NCBI RefSeq assembly: GCF_001894825.1
Contig: NZ_BCWY01000019.1
Coordinates: 62,001 to 126,000, forward strand
Direction of reading: 5' to 3'
Length of the DNA stretch: 64,000 nucleotides
DNA from: Rhodococcus jostii NBRC 16295
Lineage (GTDB): Bacteria; Actinomycetota; Actinomycetes; Mycobacteriales; Mycobacteriaceae
Shown: one piece after another, positions 17,595 through 26,106 of the stretch
Layout of the letters: each line of letters starts with the position of its first letter
Numbering within the stretch: the first letter of the stretch is position 1
The notes under the pieces: generated by a model
Seen by the model: the letters and a program-made list of their open reading frames with translations, nothing else
What the model was told of the DNA's origin: nothing
Databases searched by the model: none
Made by a program: the position numbers and the translations under genes

Positions 17595-18356
17595 TCACAG
17601 CGGGTCGAGGATGCGGTGCAGGAACTGGCGGAGCCGCGCTCCCGTCGGGTTGGTGAGCACGTCCCGGGGTATGCCGCGTTCGAGTACGACGCCGCCGTCG
17701 ATGAACAGCACCTGATCGGCCACCTGCTGAGCGAACCGGATCTCGTGCGTCACGATCACCATCGTCCAGCCCTCGGTGGCGAGATCGCGGATCACCCGCA
17801 GGACCTCGCCGACGAGTTCCGGGTCGAGCGCCGACGTCGGCTCGTCGAACAGCATCAGTTTCGGTTTCAGCGCCAGCGCCCGCGCGATGCCCACCCGCTG
17901 CTGCTGCCCGCCGGACAGCTGATACGGGTACTGGTCGGCCTTCTCGGCCAGTCCGACCTGGGTGAGCAACCTCATCGCGTCCGCGCGCGCCTCGTCCTTG
18001 GGGCGTTTCTGGACCACCACCGGTCCCTCGGTGACGTTCTGCAGCACCGTTTTGTGGGGGAACAGGTTGTGGGACTGGAACACCATCCCGCTCTGTGCGC
18101 GGAACCGGGCGAGCGTCGACCGGCCCACCTCGGCGCCGAAATCCACGGACACGTCGCCGATGGTGATCACGCCGGCGTCGGCCATGTCGAGGGCGTTCAG
18201 TGTGCGCAGTACCGTCGTCTTGCCGGAACCCGACGGTCCGATGATGACGGTGACCGTGCCGGCGCCGACGTCGAAACTGATGTCGCGTAGCACCTGATGG
18301 TCGCCGAACGACTTCTCGACGCCGGATACCTGGAGCAGGGGAGAGGTGTCGGTCAT
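17595..18356 (-). CDS. polar amino acid ABC transporter, ATP-binding protein
   Basis: 253 residues from ATG 18356, overlapping the permease stop as ATGA. Complete ABC ATPase: Walker A GPSGSGKTT, Q-loop MVFQSHNLFPH, signature LSGGQQQRVGIARALA, Walker B LMLFDEPTSALD, H-loop VTHE. The close match to GlnQ/ArtP-like sequences points to uptake of polar amino acids such as glutamate, glutamine or cystine. Together with the permease and lipoprotein upstream it forms a complete three-gene importer operon read on the minus strand. Confidence 0.92.
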   Translation of the reverse strand: MTDTSPLLQVSGVEKSFGDHQVLRDISFDVGAGTVTVIIGPSGSGKTTVLRTLNALDMADAGVITIGDVSVDFGAEVGRSTLARFRAQSGMVFQSHNLFPHKTVLQNVTEGPVVVQKRPKDEARADAMRLLTQVGLAEKADQYPYQLSGGQQQRVGIARALALKPKLMLFDEPTSALDPELVGEVLRVIRDLATEGWTMVIVTHEIRFAQQVADQVLFIDGGVVLERGIPRDVLTNPTGARLRQFLHRILDPL

Positions 18357-19021
18357 CGGGCCACATACCTGTCGAGTCGGGCTTCGAGCCGGCCCTGGAC
18401 GGCCGACAGGAAGATGCAGATCACCCAGTAGTACAGAGCCGCGACGCTGTACAGGGCGAAGAAGTCGAACGTGGGCGCGGCTGCGAGCTGGGCGACGCGC
18501 AGCAGTTCGGTCACCAGGATCGTCGACGCCAGCGAGGTGTCCTTCACCAGCGAGATCAGCGTGTTCGACAACGGCGGGACCGCGACCCGTGCGGCCTGCG
18601 GCAGGACGATCCGCTGCAGCGTGGTGGTGTACCCCATTCCGATGGTTTGCGCTGCCTCCCACTGCCCCTTGGGGATCGACAGGATCGCCGACCGGATCAC
18701 CTCCGCCGCGTACCCACCGACGTTGAGGCTGAAAGCGATCACCGCCGCCGGGAACGGGTCGAGAACCACGCCGAACTGGGGCAGCGCGTAGAACACGATG
18801 AACAACTGCACCAGCAGCGGCGTGCCGCGGATGATGGAGACGTAGAACCGGGCGATCACCGACAGCGGTCTGATCGACGAGATCCGGGCGAGCGCCACCA
18901 GCAACGCGATGACGAGCCCGACGGTGAAGCTGATGATCGTCAGCGGGATCGTCATGGTGACCGTGGCCTTCAGCATCGGCCACAGGTTGTCCAGGATCAG
19001 CTGGACCGTTGCGTCGTCCAC
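18353..19021 (-). CDS. polar amino acid ABC transporter, permease
   Basis: 222 residues from GTG 19021. Five hydrophobic helices are visible, and the EAA loop GQWEAAQTIGMGYTTTLQRIVLPQAARVA contacts the ATPase. It belongs to the HisM/GlnP-like permease family; a single such gene implies a homodimeric membrane channel. It follows the substrate-binding lipoprotein by 10 bp and overlaps the ATPase start. Confidence 0.9.
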   Translation of the reverse strand: MDDATVQLILDNLWPMLKATVTMTIPLTIISFTVGLVIALLVALARISSIRPLSVIARFYVSIIRGTPLLVQLFIVFYALPQFGVVLDPFPAAVIAFSLNVGGYAAEVIRSAILSIPKGQWEAAQTIGMGYTTTLQRIVLPQAARVAVPPLSNTLISLVKDTSLASTILVTELLRVAQLAAAPTFDFFALYSVAALYYWVICIFLSAVQGRLEARLDRYVAR

Positions 19022-19031
19022 GGGCAGTCTC

Positions 19032-19820
19032 TCAGTTGGTCGGAGTCGAGACGTCGGTGCCGAAGTACTTCTGCGAGATCTGGGCGAGGGTTCCGTCGGC
19101 GCGCAGTTCGTCGAGGGCCTTGTCGATGTCGGGCATCAGACCGCTGTCCTTGCGGGCGGCGAACGCCTGCTCGCTCGTGTCACCGGTCTCGGCGGCCACC
19201 TTCACCCCGGTGTCGCCGGTCTGCTTCTCGTACTCGGCGACGGCCAGATTGTCGTTGACGGTGGCGTCGACGCGCCCGTCCTTCAACAGCGTGATGGCCT
19301 GCACGAAGCCCTCGACGGATTCGACGTTCGCGCCCGCGTCCCTGGCCACCTGCGCCCAGTTGCTGGTCGCCGACTGCGCCGTCGTCTTGCCGTTCAGGTC
19401 GGCGAGCGAGGTGATGGAGTTGTCGTCGGCGCGAGTGACGATCACCCCTTCGGAATAGGTGTACGGCGTCGACAGGTCGTACTTCTGGGTGCGTTCGTCG
19501 TTGACGGTCACCTGATTGGCGACGAGGTCGTACCGCTTCGCCTCGAGGCCCGCGAAGATGGAGTCCCACGGTGTCTGCGTGAACTCGACGGAAACGCCGA
19601 GCTTGTCGCCGACCGCGCGGATGACGTCCACGTCGTACCCCGTGAGCTGACCGTCCGGGCCCTGGTAGCTGAACGGTGTGTACGTACCCTCGGTGCCGAC
19701 CTTCAGCACCCCGGACTCGCGCACCTGGTCGATGACCGGCCCCGAATCGGAGTTGCCGCAGGCTCCCAGCGACAGTGCGGTCAGGACGGCGATCAGGACG
19801 GCCGGAAGTGTGCGTCGCAC
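19032..19820 (-). CDS. amino acid ABC transporter, substrate-binding lipoprotein
   Basis: 262 residues from ATG 19820. The signal peptide ends in the lipobox LGAC with the lipidated cysteine at residue 21, so the protein is anchored on the outer face of the membrane. The mature part has the SBP type 3 pattern: LKVGTEGTYTPFSY, then LTGYDVDVIRAVGDKLG, then WDSIFAGLEAKRYDLVANQV. This family binds polar amino acids (cystine, glutamine, arginine). It is the first gene of the operon. The TnpB element sits about 100 bp upstream, close to where the promoter must be. Confidence 0.9.
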   Translation of the reverse strand: MRRTLPAVLIAVLTALSLGACGNSDSGPVIDQVRESGVLKVGTEGTYTPFSYQGPDGQLTGYDVDVIRAVGDKLGVSVEFTQTPWDSIFAGLEAKRYDLVANQVTVNDERTQKYDLSTPYTYSEGVIVTRADDNSITSLADLNGKTTAQSATSNWAQVARDAGANVESVEGFVQAITLLKDGRVDATVNDNLAVAEYEKQTGDTGVKVAAETGDTSEQAFAARKDSGLMPDIDKALDELRADGTLAQISQKYFGTDVSTPTN

Positions 19821-19859
19821 GGCGTTCCTCCTCGTTCGGCGGATCAGCTAACCGTACTG

Positions 19860-20100
19860 GTCGAACGCCACCCGGATAGGATCTTCGACGTCCACTCAGG
19901 AAGAAGGATTGTCGCGCCGTGCCGTTCAGGAATCGTGTAACACGTGCCCTGAGTCGACGCCTCGCGGTGTCGACGTTGACCCCCGCCATTCTCGAGGGGG
20001 TCTTCCCGTGGCGGTACCCGTTGCCCGCGCGGTGCGGGTCTGACATGGGTTTCCATCGGGCTCGTTTTCCGTCGCCCCGCAACTCGGGGAGGACGCCTCA
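19860..20100 (-). ncRNA. possible TnpB guide (omega/re) RNA region
   Basis: The minus-strand 3' part of the tnpB gene and the stretch after it are rich in possible stems: GTCGAC...GTCGAC (about 19954-19977), CCGCCA...TGGCGG (about 19984-20014), and ACCCG...CGGGT nearby. IS200/IS605-type TnpB proteins use an RNA made from this end of the element. The limits are guesses and no expression evidence exists. Confidence 0.3.
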
Positions 20101-21304
20101 ACGAGGGCCGCGAGGTTGCGGGCCGCGTTGAGGTCACGATCGATGCGAATCCCGCAGGATGCGCAGGTGAATATGCGTTCGGACAGGCGCAGCTTGGCTT
20201 TCACCACACCACATGCCGAACACGTCTTGGAACTGGGATACCACCGGTCCGCTACGTGGACTCGCACCCCGGACCGATCGGCCTTGTACTTGAGTTGCCG
20301 ACGAAACTCGCCCATGCCCGCCCCGGCGATGTGCCGGGCCAGGCGCCTGTTGCGCATCATCCCGGCCACGTTCAGGTCCTCGACCACCACGACGGTGTTC
20401 GCGCAGACCAAAGTGGTCGACAGCTTGTGCAACCCGTTCTGTCGGGCGTTGGCGACGTAGGCGTGCAGGCGAGCGATCCGCGCCTGAGTCTGTCGCCACC
20501 GATTCGACGGCTGCTGCCCCGAACGACGATCCGGGCCGTGCCGCCGCGACGCCTGACGCCCCAGCCGTCGCAACTTTTTCAGGGCGTGTTCGAGGTGCTT
20601 CGGGTTCTGCACCACCTCGCCGGTGGACAGGACCGCGAGAGATTTGATCCCCAGGTCCACGCCCACCACCGACTCCGACAGCGTCGGTGCCGGATCGGAT
20701 CGTACGACGTCGACGGAGAAGGACACGAACCAACGACCCGACCGGAACGTGACGGTGGCCGACCGGATCCGCGCAGTCCCTGCCTCGATGCGGCGGGCGA
20801 GTTTGCGGGTGGACTCGTGGGTCCGCACGAGCCCGATCCGGGGGAGTTTCACGTGCCGGCGATCAGCGCCGACCAACCCAAACGCTCCGGTGGTGAACCG
20901 GCACGACAACCTCGTACGTTTGTTCTTGAACCTGGGGAAATGGACCTTCGGACCTTTCCGCTTCCCCGACCGGGAGGACGACCAATTCGCCAGCGCCGTC
21001 GCCAGGTTCGCCAGCCCCGAGGAGTAGGCCTCCTTCGAGTTCTTACCCCACCACGGCGCCACCTCGTCTTTAGCATGGTTCCAGTCCTTGCGGAGACCGT
21101 AGGCCGACCACGACACGGACGGGGTCAGATCGACCCGTCGATCCCATACGAGCGTTCCGCGGCCCGCTGGTCCAGGTTCGCCCGCACCCGCGCCAACCCC
21201 CAGTTGAAGGCGAACCGCTGACCACCACAGTGCGACCGCAACGCTGCTTCTTGCCCGGAGGTCGGGTCCAGGGCGAACTGGTAGGCCTGCAGGACTGTCG
21301 TCAC
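19926..21304 (-). pseudogene. tnpB: TnpB (IS605 OrfB-type) with one frameshift
   Basis: The N-terminal part runs from GTG 21304 (VTTVLQAYQFALDPTSGQEA...) and hits a stop at about 21125. The rest continues one frame over from about 21140 (DLTPSVSWSAYGLRKDWN) to a stop at 19926. A single missing base near 21130 explains this. The remainder is intact: GVDLGIKSLAV (first catalytic Asp), VVVEDLNVAG (Glu), CSACG...CASCG zinc ribbon, and RDLNAARN (last Asp). TnpB is an RNA-guided nuclease of IS200/IS605 elements. No TnpA tyrosine transposase lies nearby, so this is an OrfB-only insertion. A sequencing error or recoding could also explain the shift. Confidence 0.82.
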
Positions 21305-21317
21305 CCTCAACCCCTAG

Positions 21318-21333
21318 TCGAATGTGTGTTCGA
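21318..21333. promoter_or_regulatory. LexA (SOS)-like box at the tnpB promoter
   Basis: TCGAAT-GTGT-GTTCGA is a palindrome with one difference from the actinobacterial LexA consensus TCGAAC-N4-GTTCGA. A -10-like TACTAT (21338-21333 on the minus strand) abuts it, so the box would cover the tnpB transcription start, 14 bp before the GTG start. It could instead be the left-end hairpin of the element. Confidence 0.6.
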
Positions 21334-21482
21334 TAGTACGGGGAGGGTGCGACAATTTCCGCGGTTCCCGTGGACGTCCATGACGGCACCGATGCCGGCA
21401 CCCCGGTCGCGGACACATGGCGGCGAGGTGCCCGACACCGACAGTTGCGGGACATTCCTACACAGAAGGACGATTTCTATCC

Positions 21483-22964
21483 ATGCGCGCCAACCGCTTC
21501 CAACCCTCTCCCGCTCTCCGACGGCCGGTGTGGCTGCATCCGACGGTGTTTCGTATCGAGTCGTTGTCCGCGCTCGTCGTGGCGATGGCCCTCATTCCGG
21601 AGGCGTTGTCGTTCTCCATCATCGTGGGTGTCGATCCGCGGGTGGGACTGTTCACTGCCGCGATCATGGCGATGACCATCGCGTTCACCGGCGGCCGTCC
21701 CGCGATGATCTCCGCGGCGACGGGTTCGGTGTCGCTGGTGCTGGCCCCGCTCATGGCGTCGCACGGGTTGCAGTACCTCATCGCCGCGGTCTTCCTCGGC
21801 GGTGCGATGCAGATCCTCCTCGCCGTTCTCGGGGTCGCGCGACTCATGCGGTTCCTGCCTCGCAGCGTGATGGTGGGGTTCTGCAACGCGCTGGGGATCC
21901 TGATCTTCGTCCACCAGTTCCCGTATCTGACGAACGTGCCGTGGGCGGTGTATGCCCTGCTCGCTGTCGGTCTGGCGCTGCTCGTGTGGATTCCGAAGCT
22001 GACCACGGCCGTACCGGCCCCGCTGCTGGTGATCGTCGGTCTCACGGCGTTCACCGTGCTCGCCGGTGTCGCTGTGCCCACCGTCGGCGATCAGGGTGAA
22101 CTGCCCGACGGGCTGCCGACCCTGATCGGGCTGCCGGACGTTCCGCTCACGGTCGACACCCTGAAGATCATCGCCCCGTTCGCTCTGGCGATGGCCGTCG
22201 TCGGACTGCTCGAGTCGTTGATGAGCGCCAAGCTCGTGGACGCCGTCACCGACACGCATTCGGACAAGACGCGGGAGTCGTGGGGGCAGGGCGTCGCGAA
22301 CATCGTGACCGGACTGTTCGGCGGCATGGGCGGGTGCGCCCTGATCGGGCAGACCATCATCAACGTCAAGACCGGCGGGGCGCGGACCCGGCTGTCGACG
22401 TTCCTGTCGGGGGCGTTTCTGCTGATTCTCGTGGTCGGGCTCGGCGACGTGGTGGGGACCATCCCGATGGCGGCGCTCGTCGCCGTCATGGTGCTGGTGG
22501 CCGCGACGACCTTCGACTGGCACAGCGTGCGCACGCTGCGGCGGATGCCGCTGAGCGAGACGATGGTGATGCTCAGCACCGTCGCGGGAACGCTGGCCAC
22601 GGACAATCTCGCGATCGGCGTCGGAGTCGGCGTACTGGTGGCGATGGTGCTGTTCGCACGACGGGTCGCCCACATGGTCGACGTGCACGGCGAACTCGAC
22701 GGCGACGTCAAGACGTACCGGGTGAGCGGTCAGCTGTTCTTCGCCTCGTCCAACGACCTCGTGTTCTCGTTCGACTACGCCGACGACCCCGCCCGTGTCG
22801 TGATCGACCTGTCGGGCGCCACCATCTGGGACGCATCCACCGTGGCCGCGCTCGACGGCATCACCACCAAATACGCGAGCCGGGGCACCGACGTCACCGT
22901 CGAGGGCCTGAATCCGGTCAGCGAGGAGCGGTACCGCAGGCTGACCGGCCGGCTGGGAGACTAA
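21483..22964 (+). CDS. SulP-family anion transporter with STAS domain
   Basis: 493 residues from ATG 21483 behind AGAAGGAC. About ten to twelve hydrophobic helices; the SulP region contains SLSALVVAMALIPEALSFSIIVGVDPRVGLF, and GMGGCALIGQTIINVKTGG is a strongly conserved loop. A short cytosolic STAS domain (about residues 405-490) ends the chain, with VVIDLSGATIWDASTVAALD. SulP proteins move sulfate, bicarbonate or other anions by symport or exchange; the substrate is not predictable. It converges with and overlaps the endonuclease gene by 4 bp. Confidence 0.9.
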   Translation: MRANRFQPSPALRRPVWLHPTVFRIESLSALVVAMALIPEALSFSIIVGVDPRVGLFTAAIMAMTIAFTGGRPAMISAATGSVSLVLAPLMASHGLQYLIAAVFLGGAMQILLAVLGVARLMRFLPRSVMVGFCNALGILIFVHQFPYLTNVPWAVYALLAVGLALLVWIPKLTTAVPAPLLVIVGLTAFTVLAGVAVPTVGDQGELPDGLPTLIGLPDVPLTVDTLKIIAPFALAMAVVGLLESLMSAKLVDAVTDTHSDKTRESWGQGVANIVTGLFGGMGGCALIGQTIINVKTGGARTRLSTFLSGAFLLILVVGLGDVVGTIPMAALVAVMVLVAATTFDWHSVRTLRRMPLSETMVMLSTVAGTLATDNLAIGVGVGVLVAMVLFARRVAHMVDVHGELDGDVKTYRVSGQLFFASSNDLVFSFDYADDPARVVIDLSGATIWDASTVAALDGITTKYASRGTDVTVEGLNPVSEERYRRLTGRLGD

Positions 22965-23731
22965 CCGACCGTTTCCCGGAGGTACGCGAGGTCCTCGGCC
23001 AGACCTTCCGCCGGGGTCTCGAGGACGACGGGCGCATCGGCGGTCCGCACCACCTCGGCGAGCAGTTCGGCGTCGATGGTTCCGTCGGCGAGGTTCGCGT
23101 GCCGGTCGCGTGCCGAGTTGAACTCGTCGCGGGAGTTGTTGAGGTGGACCAGGTCGATGCGTCCGGTGATGGCCTTGATGCGCTCGACGACGCCCACCAG
23201 TTCCTCGCCGCCCGCCCACGCGTGGCAGGTGTCGAGGCAGAAGCCGGCGCCGAGATCGCCGACCTCCTGCCACAGCCGGTCGATGGCGTCGAAGTGCCGT
23301 GCCATCGCGAAGTCGCCGCCCGCCGTGTTCTCGATGAGGATCGGCACCGGGAATCCGCCCTTGTCGGCCTGGCGTTCGAAGAGTTTGCGCCAGTTGACGA
23401 TGCCCGCGTTCACGTCCTCGCCGTCGCGGACGTGCCCGCCGTGGACCACCAGCCCGAACGCGCCGATATCGGCGGCGGCCTGGGCCTGCTGTGCGACGGC
23501 GTTGCGGGACGGCATCCGGAGCCGGTTGTTGAGGCTCGCGACGTTGATCACGTACGACGAGTGGACGACGACGTCGATGGGGCTGTCGCGGATCTCGTCC
23601 GTCCGCGGATGCGACGGCGGTTTGTCCCACTTCTGCGGGTCGGTGAGGAACATCTGGATGACGTCGGCGCCGAGCCGTTCGCCGTATCCGATCGGATCTT
23701 CGTCCTGGCGGACGTGTGCTCCTATGCGCAT
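22961..23731 (-). CDS. nfo: endonuclease IV / AP endonuclease family
   Basis: 256 residues from ATG 23731, close to the length of family-2 AP endonucleases. Metal-binding motifs appear in order: IGAHVR, VVHSSYVINVAS, VVHGGHV, ILIENTAGG, FCLDTCHAWA, DLVHLNNSRDEFNSARDRHANL and VVLETP. These enzymes cut the backbone 5' to abasic sites in base excision repair. The start is set by the conserved MRIGAHV. The divergent hipBA-like module is 200 bp away, and its first operator-like site lies only 40 bp from this start. Confidence 0.88.
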   Translation of the reverse strand: MRIGAHVRQDEDPIGYGERLGADVIQMFLTDPQKWDKPPSHPRTDEIRDSPIDVVVHSSYVINVASLNNRLRMPSRNAVAQQAQAAADIGAFGLVVHGGHVRDGEDVNAGIVNWRKLFERQADKGGFPVPILIENTAGGDFAMARHFDAIDRLWQEVGDLGAGFCLDTCHAWAGGEELVGVVERIKAITGRIDLVHLNNSRDEFNSARDRHANLADGTIDAELLAEVVRTADAPVVLETPAEGLAEDLAYLRETVG

Positions 23732-23770
23732 GTACCCAGGGTAGGGGGTGGGTAGCGCCGTGCCACTTGT

Positions 23771-23786
23771 GCTTGTCATCGCAGGC
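23771..23786. promoter_or_regulatory. hip operator-like site 1
   Basis: GCTTGT-CATC-GCAGGC, a 6-4-6 inverted repeat with four of six bases symmetric. It lies 40 bp from the nfo start codon and is exactly 60 bp from site 2. Confidence 0.45.
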
Positions 23787-23830
23787 GTAAGAAGGGGTTG
23801 TCCTGGATCTGGAACTGTTTGTCGGCTTAA

Positions 23831-23846
23831 GCCTGCTTTCGCAGGC
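23831..23846. promoter_or_regulatory. hip operator-like site 2
   Basis: GCCTGC-TTTC-GCAGGC is a perfect 6-4-6 inverted repeat, the best of the three sites, preceded by CTTAA as at site 3. It fits a dimeric HTH protein such as the HipB-like regulator encoded 85 bp downstream. Confidence 0.6.
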
Positions 23847-23890
23847 ATAGGCATGGACTTCGGCGGAGAATCGGCGCACACTGTCCTTAA

Positions 23891-23906
23891 GCATCCGTTT
23901 ACAAGC
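23891..23906. promoter_or_regulatory. hip operator-like site 3
   Basis: GCATCC-GTTT-ACAAGC, a weaker inverted repeat in the same register, again preceded by CTTAA and followed by ATT. It ends 25 bp before the start codon of the HipB-like gene and is exactly 60 bp from site 2. Confidence 0.45.
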
Positions 23907-23931
23907 ATTGCGATCAGATCGGGAGGCTTCC

Positions 23932-24180
23932 ATGGCTACCCCACGCCGCCGCGAGCGAACGGAGACCGGCGGCATCGCCGACGGATTCGTGGCGCGCCGG
24001 CATCAGCTCGGGCTCACGCAGGCGGAGCTGGCCGACCTGGCCGGGGTGTCGAGGTCGAGCGTGCAGTCGATCGAATCGGGCCGGGGGACGGTCCAACTCG
24101 ATCTCGTCGAGGCCGCCGCGGACGCACTGGGCTGCCGTCTCGTGCTCGTGACCCGCGCAGGTGTCGAGGTGACGTCCTGA
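23932..24180 (+). CDS. HipB-like XRE antitoxin/regulator
   Basis: 82 residues from ATG 23932 behind GGGAGG. A single XRE helix-turn-helix fills most of the chain: VARRHQLGLTQAELADLAGVSRSSVQSIESGRG, then VEAAADALGC. As HipB does, it should form a dimer that binds operators upstream and neutralises the kinase encoded next to it. Three inverted-repeat sites spaced by 60 bp precede the gene and are probable targets. Its stop shares one base with the hipA-like start, so the two are translationally coupled. Confidence 0.85.
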   Translation: MATPRRRERTETGGIADGFVARRHQLGLTQAELADLAGVSRSSVQSIESGRGTVQLDLVEAAADALGCRLVLVTRAGVEVTS

Positions 24181-25415
24181 TGGTCGAGAATCTCAGCGGA
24201 GTCGAGCGGGCCGACGTCTACAAGGGTGAGCGTTTCGCGGGCAGCCTCTCGAGGGAGGGCGGGGACGTCGTGTTCCGCTACGACGCCGTGTATCTGAACG
24301 ACCCCGAGGCCCCACAGGTTGCGTGGACGATCCCCGCGTCGTCGCCCGAAGTGCGAGCGAGCGGGGGGAGCGTGCCCCCGTTCTTCGCGGGTCTCCTCCC
24401 TGAAGGGATCCGGCTGCGGGGTGCGGTGGCGGCCACCAAGACGTCCGAGGACGATCACCTCACGATCCTGATGGCGGTCGGGGCCGACACGATCGGAGAC
24501 GTGCGCGTCCTGCCCGCGGGGGTGGCGCCGCCGGAGACGGCACCGGTGTTCGACCCCGACGCCATCGAACGCTCCGACCTGCGAGCCCTGTTCGAGCACA
24601 TGTCGGGGCACGAAGCGGTGAAGCTGGACCCCACCTCGCTCCCCGGTGTGCAGGCGAAGGTGTCGGCTCAGATGTATTCGACGCCGATCGCGACCGAAAA
24701 GGGTCCTGCGATCCTCAAACTTTCACCACCGCAGGGCTATCCGCAGCTGGTGGAGAACGAGCACTTCTTCATGGGACTCGCCGCGCAGTGCGGGCTGCCG
24801 GTCGCCGACCACCAACTGGTGCGCGACGGGAAGGGCAACGCCGGGCTGCTGGTCGCCCGTTTCGACAGGCGCGTCGATTCCGCCGGCCACGTCATCCGCA
24901 CACCACAGGAGGACGCCTGCCAGGTGATGGGAGTGTTCCCCGCCGCCAAGTACCGGCTGAAGACCGAGAACGTGATCACCGCGCTGGCCGACGTGTGCGA
25001 GCGCGGCGGCGGGTCCGCACGCCTGGCGACACTGGAACTGCTTCGGCTGGTCGCATATTCGTACGCCATCGGCAACGGCGACCTGCACGGCAAGAACTTC
25101 TCGGTGCAACTCGCCGCGTCGGGGCTGTGGAGTGTGACCCCCGCCTACGACCTGCTGTGCACCCAGCCGTACCTCGGGTGGCGCGACCCGATGGCGCTCG
25201 ACTTCTACGGCAAGGCGAACAAGCTGAACCGCAGGCATTTCGTCGAATCCGGTGGCCGGCTGGGTGTTCCCGAACGCGCCGTCACCAGGATGCTCGACGG
25301 AGTCCGCAAGGGCATCCGACGCGGCATCGGGGAGATCGAGAGAATCGGCTTCACGCCGAAGGAGAACGCTCAGCTGCGCACCCTGATGGAGCGCCGCTCC
25401 GAAGAATTGGGCTGA
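24180..25415 (+). CDS. HipA-like Ser/Thr kinase toxin
   Basis: 411 residues from ATG 24180, overlapping the antitoxin stop. The N-terminal subdomain has YKGERFAGSLSREGGDVVFRYD and FFAGLLPEG, both typical of HipA. The kinase part shows LPGVQAKVSAQM (Ser/Gly loop and ATP lysine), ENEHFFMGLA, the catalytic loop AIGNGDLHGKNFSV (D and N) and the metal-binding aspartate of TPAYDLLCTQ. E. coli HipA phosphorylates glutamyl-tRNA synthetase and induces dormancy; the target here is unknown. With the XRE partner it makes a type II toxin-antitoxin module. Confidence 0.87.
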   Translation: MVENLSGVERADVYKGERFAGSLSREGGDVVFRYDAVYLNDPEAPQVAWTIPASSPEVRASGGSVPPFFAGLLPEGIRLRGAVAATKTSEDDHLTILMAVGADTIGDVRVLPAGVAPPETAPVFDPDAIERSDLRALFEHMSGHEAVKLDPTSLPGVQAKVSAQMYSTPIATEKGPAILKLSPPQGYPQLVENEHFFMGLAAQCGLPVADHQLVRDGKGNAGLLVARFDRRVDSAGHVIRTPQEDACQVMGVFPAAKYRLKTENVITALADVCERGGGSARLATLELLRLVAYSYAIGNGDLHGKNFSVQLAASGLWSVTPAYDLLCTQPYLGWRDPMALDFYGKANKLNRRHFVESGGRLGVPERAVTRMLDGVRKGIRRGIGEIERIGFTPKENAQLRTLMERRSEELG

Positions 25416-25421
25416 ACTCGG

Positions 25422-26036
25422 TCACCACACCCGGAACGCACTGTCGGAGAGCGTGAATCCGTGTCCGGCTTCGCTCCGGCACGTCACCCCGGACTTCTCG
25501 TCGACGAGGCACGTCAGATCGTTCACCTGTAACGCGGAGTCGTAGGGAAGTGCCGGGGCCGCCGACCCGTCGAGGGGGTAGTACCGGGGGTCCCCGGCGC
25601 TGGCGAACTGCCCGGGGCGGGCGCCCGTGACCTCGATCGCATTAGGAGTCACCGCAGTGCCGGACGCGCCGGCCCCCGGAACCTTCGGTGCAGACGCCGG
25701 CATCGGGCCGTGGCAGCCGGCCGTCGGGAGGTCGCCGCCGGTCAGGATTCCGCAGTGGAACTTGGTGCTCGGGGTCGTGAAGTAGTAACTCCCCGCCGCC
25801 GTGCCGGCGAACGTCTTCGGATCGGCTTGCGCCTGGGCGGTGGCGGTCGGTGTTGTGGTTGTGGTCGTGGTGCGCGGGGGCGTCGTGGTGGTCGTTCTCG
25901 GGGCAGTCGTCACCGAAGGTGTGGTGGCGGGGCCCGCGACGGCGCCGGTCTCCGGGGAGCCGTCGACCGAGCGTCCGCAACCGGCCACCAGCAGCACCGT
26001 CGCGAACAGGAGCACCGCACGCACCGTCGAGGTCAT
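25422..26036 (-). CDS. secreted lipoprotein with Thr-rich linker
   Basis: 204 residues from ATG 26036. The signal peptide ends in VAGC, cysteine 20, so it is a lipoprotein. Residues about 40-70 are a low-complexity Thr/Pro linker, probably glycosylated or extended across the cell wall. The globular remainder has four or more cysteines (FHCGIL, GCHGP, LTCLV, VTCRS) that may form two disulfides. I do not recognise a named family; similar proteins are common in Rhodococcus and Nocardia. It is convergent with the hipA-like gene, 6 bp apart. Confidence 0.75.
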   Translation of the reverse strand: MTSTVRAVLLFATVLLVAGCGRSVDGSPETGAVAGPATTPSVTTAPRTTTTTPPRTTTTTTTPTATAQAQADPKTFAGTAAGSYYFTTPSTKFHCGILTGGDLPTAGCHGPMPASAPKVPGAGASGTAVTPNAIEVTGARPGQFASAGDPRYYPLDGSAAPALPYDSALQVNDLTCLVDEKSGVTCRSEAGHGFTLSDSAFRVW

Positions 26037-26106
26037 GGGGGAGAGCTTAGAGCGCGTCGGACGGAATTCTGGGACAGTGGTGATCAGCCGGTTGCCAGGA
26101 GGTTCG

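Noticed and set aside
25830..25920. Tandem repeat in the lipoprotein gene
   Set aside because: It encodes the Thr/Pro-rich linker (low-complexity codons) and is not a separate repeat element.
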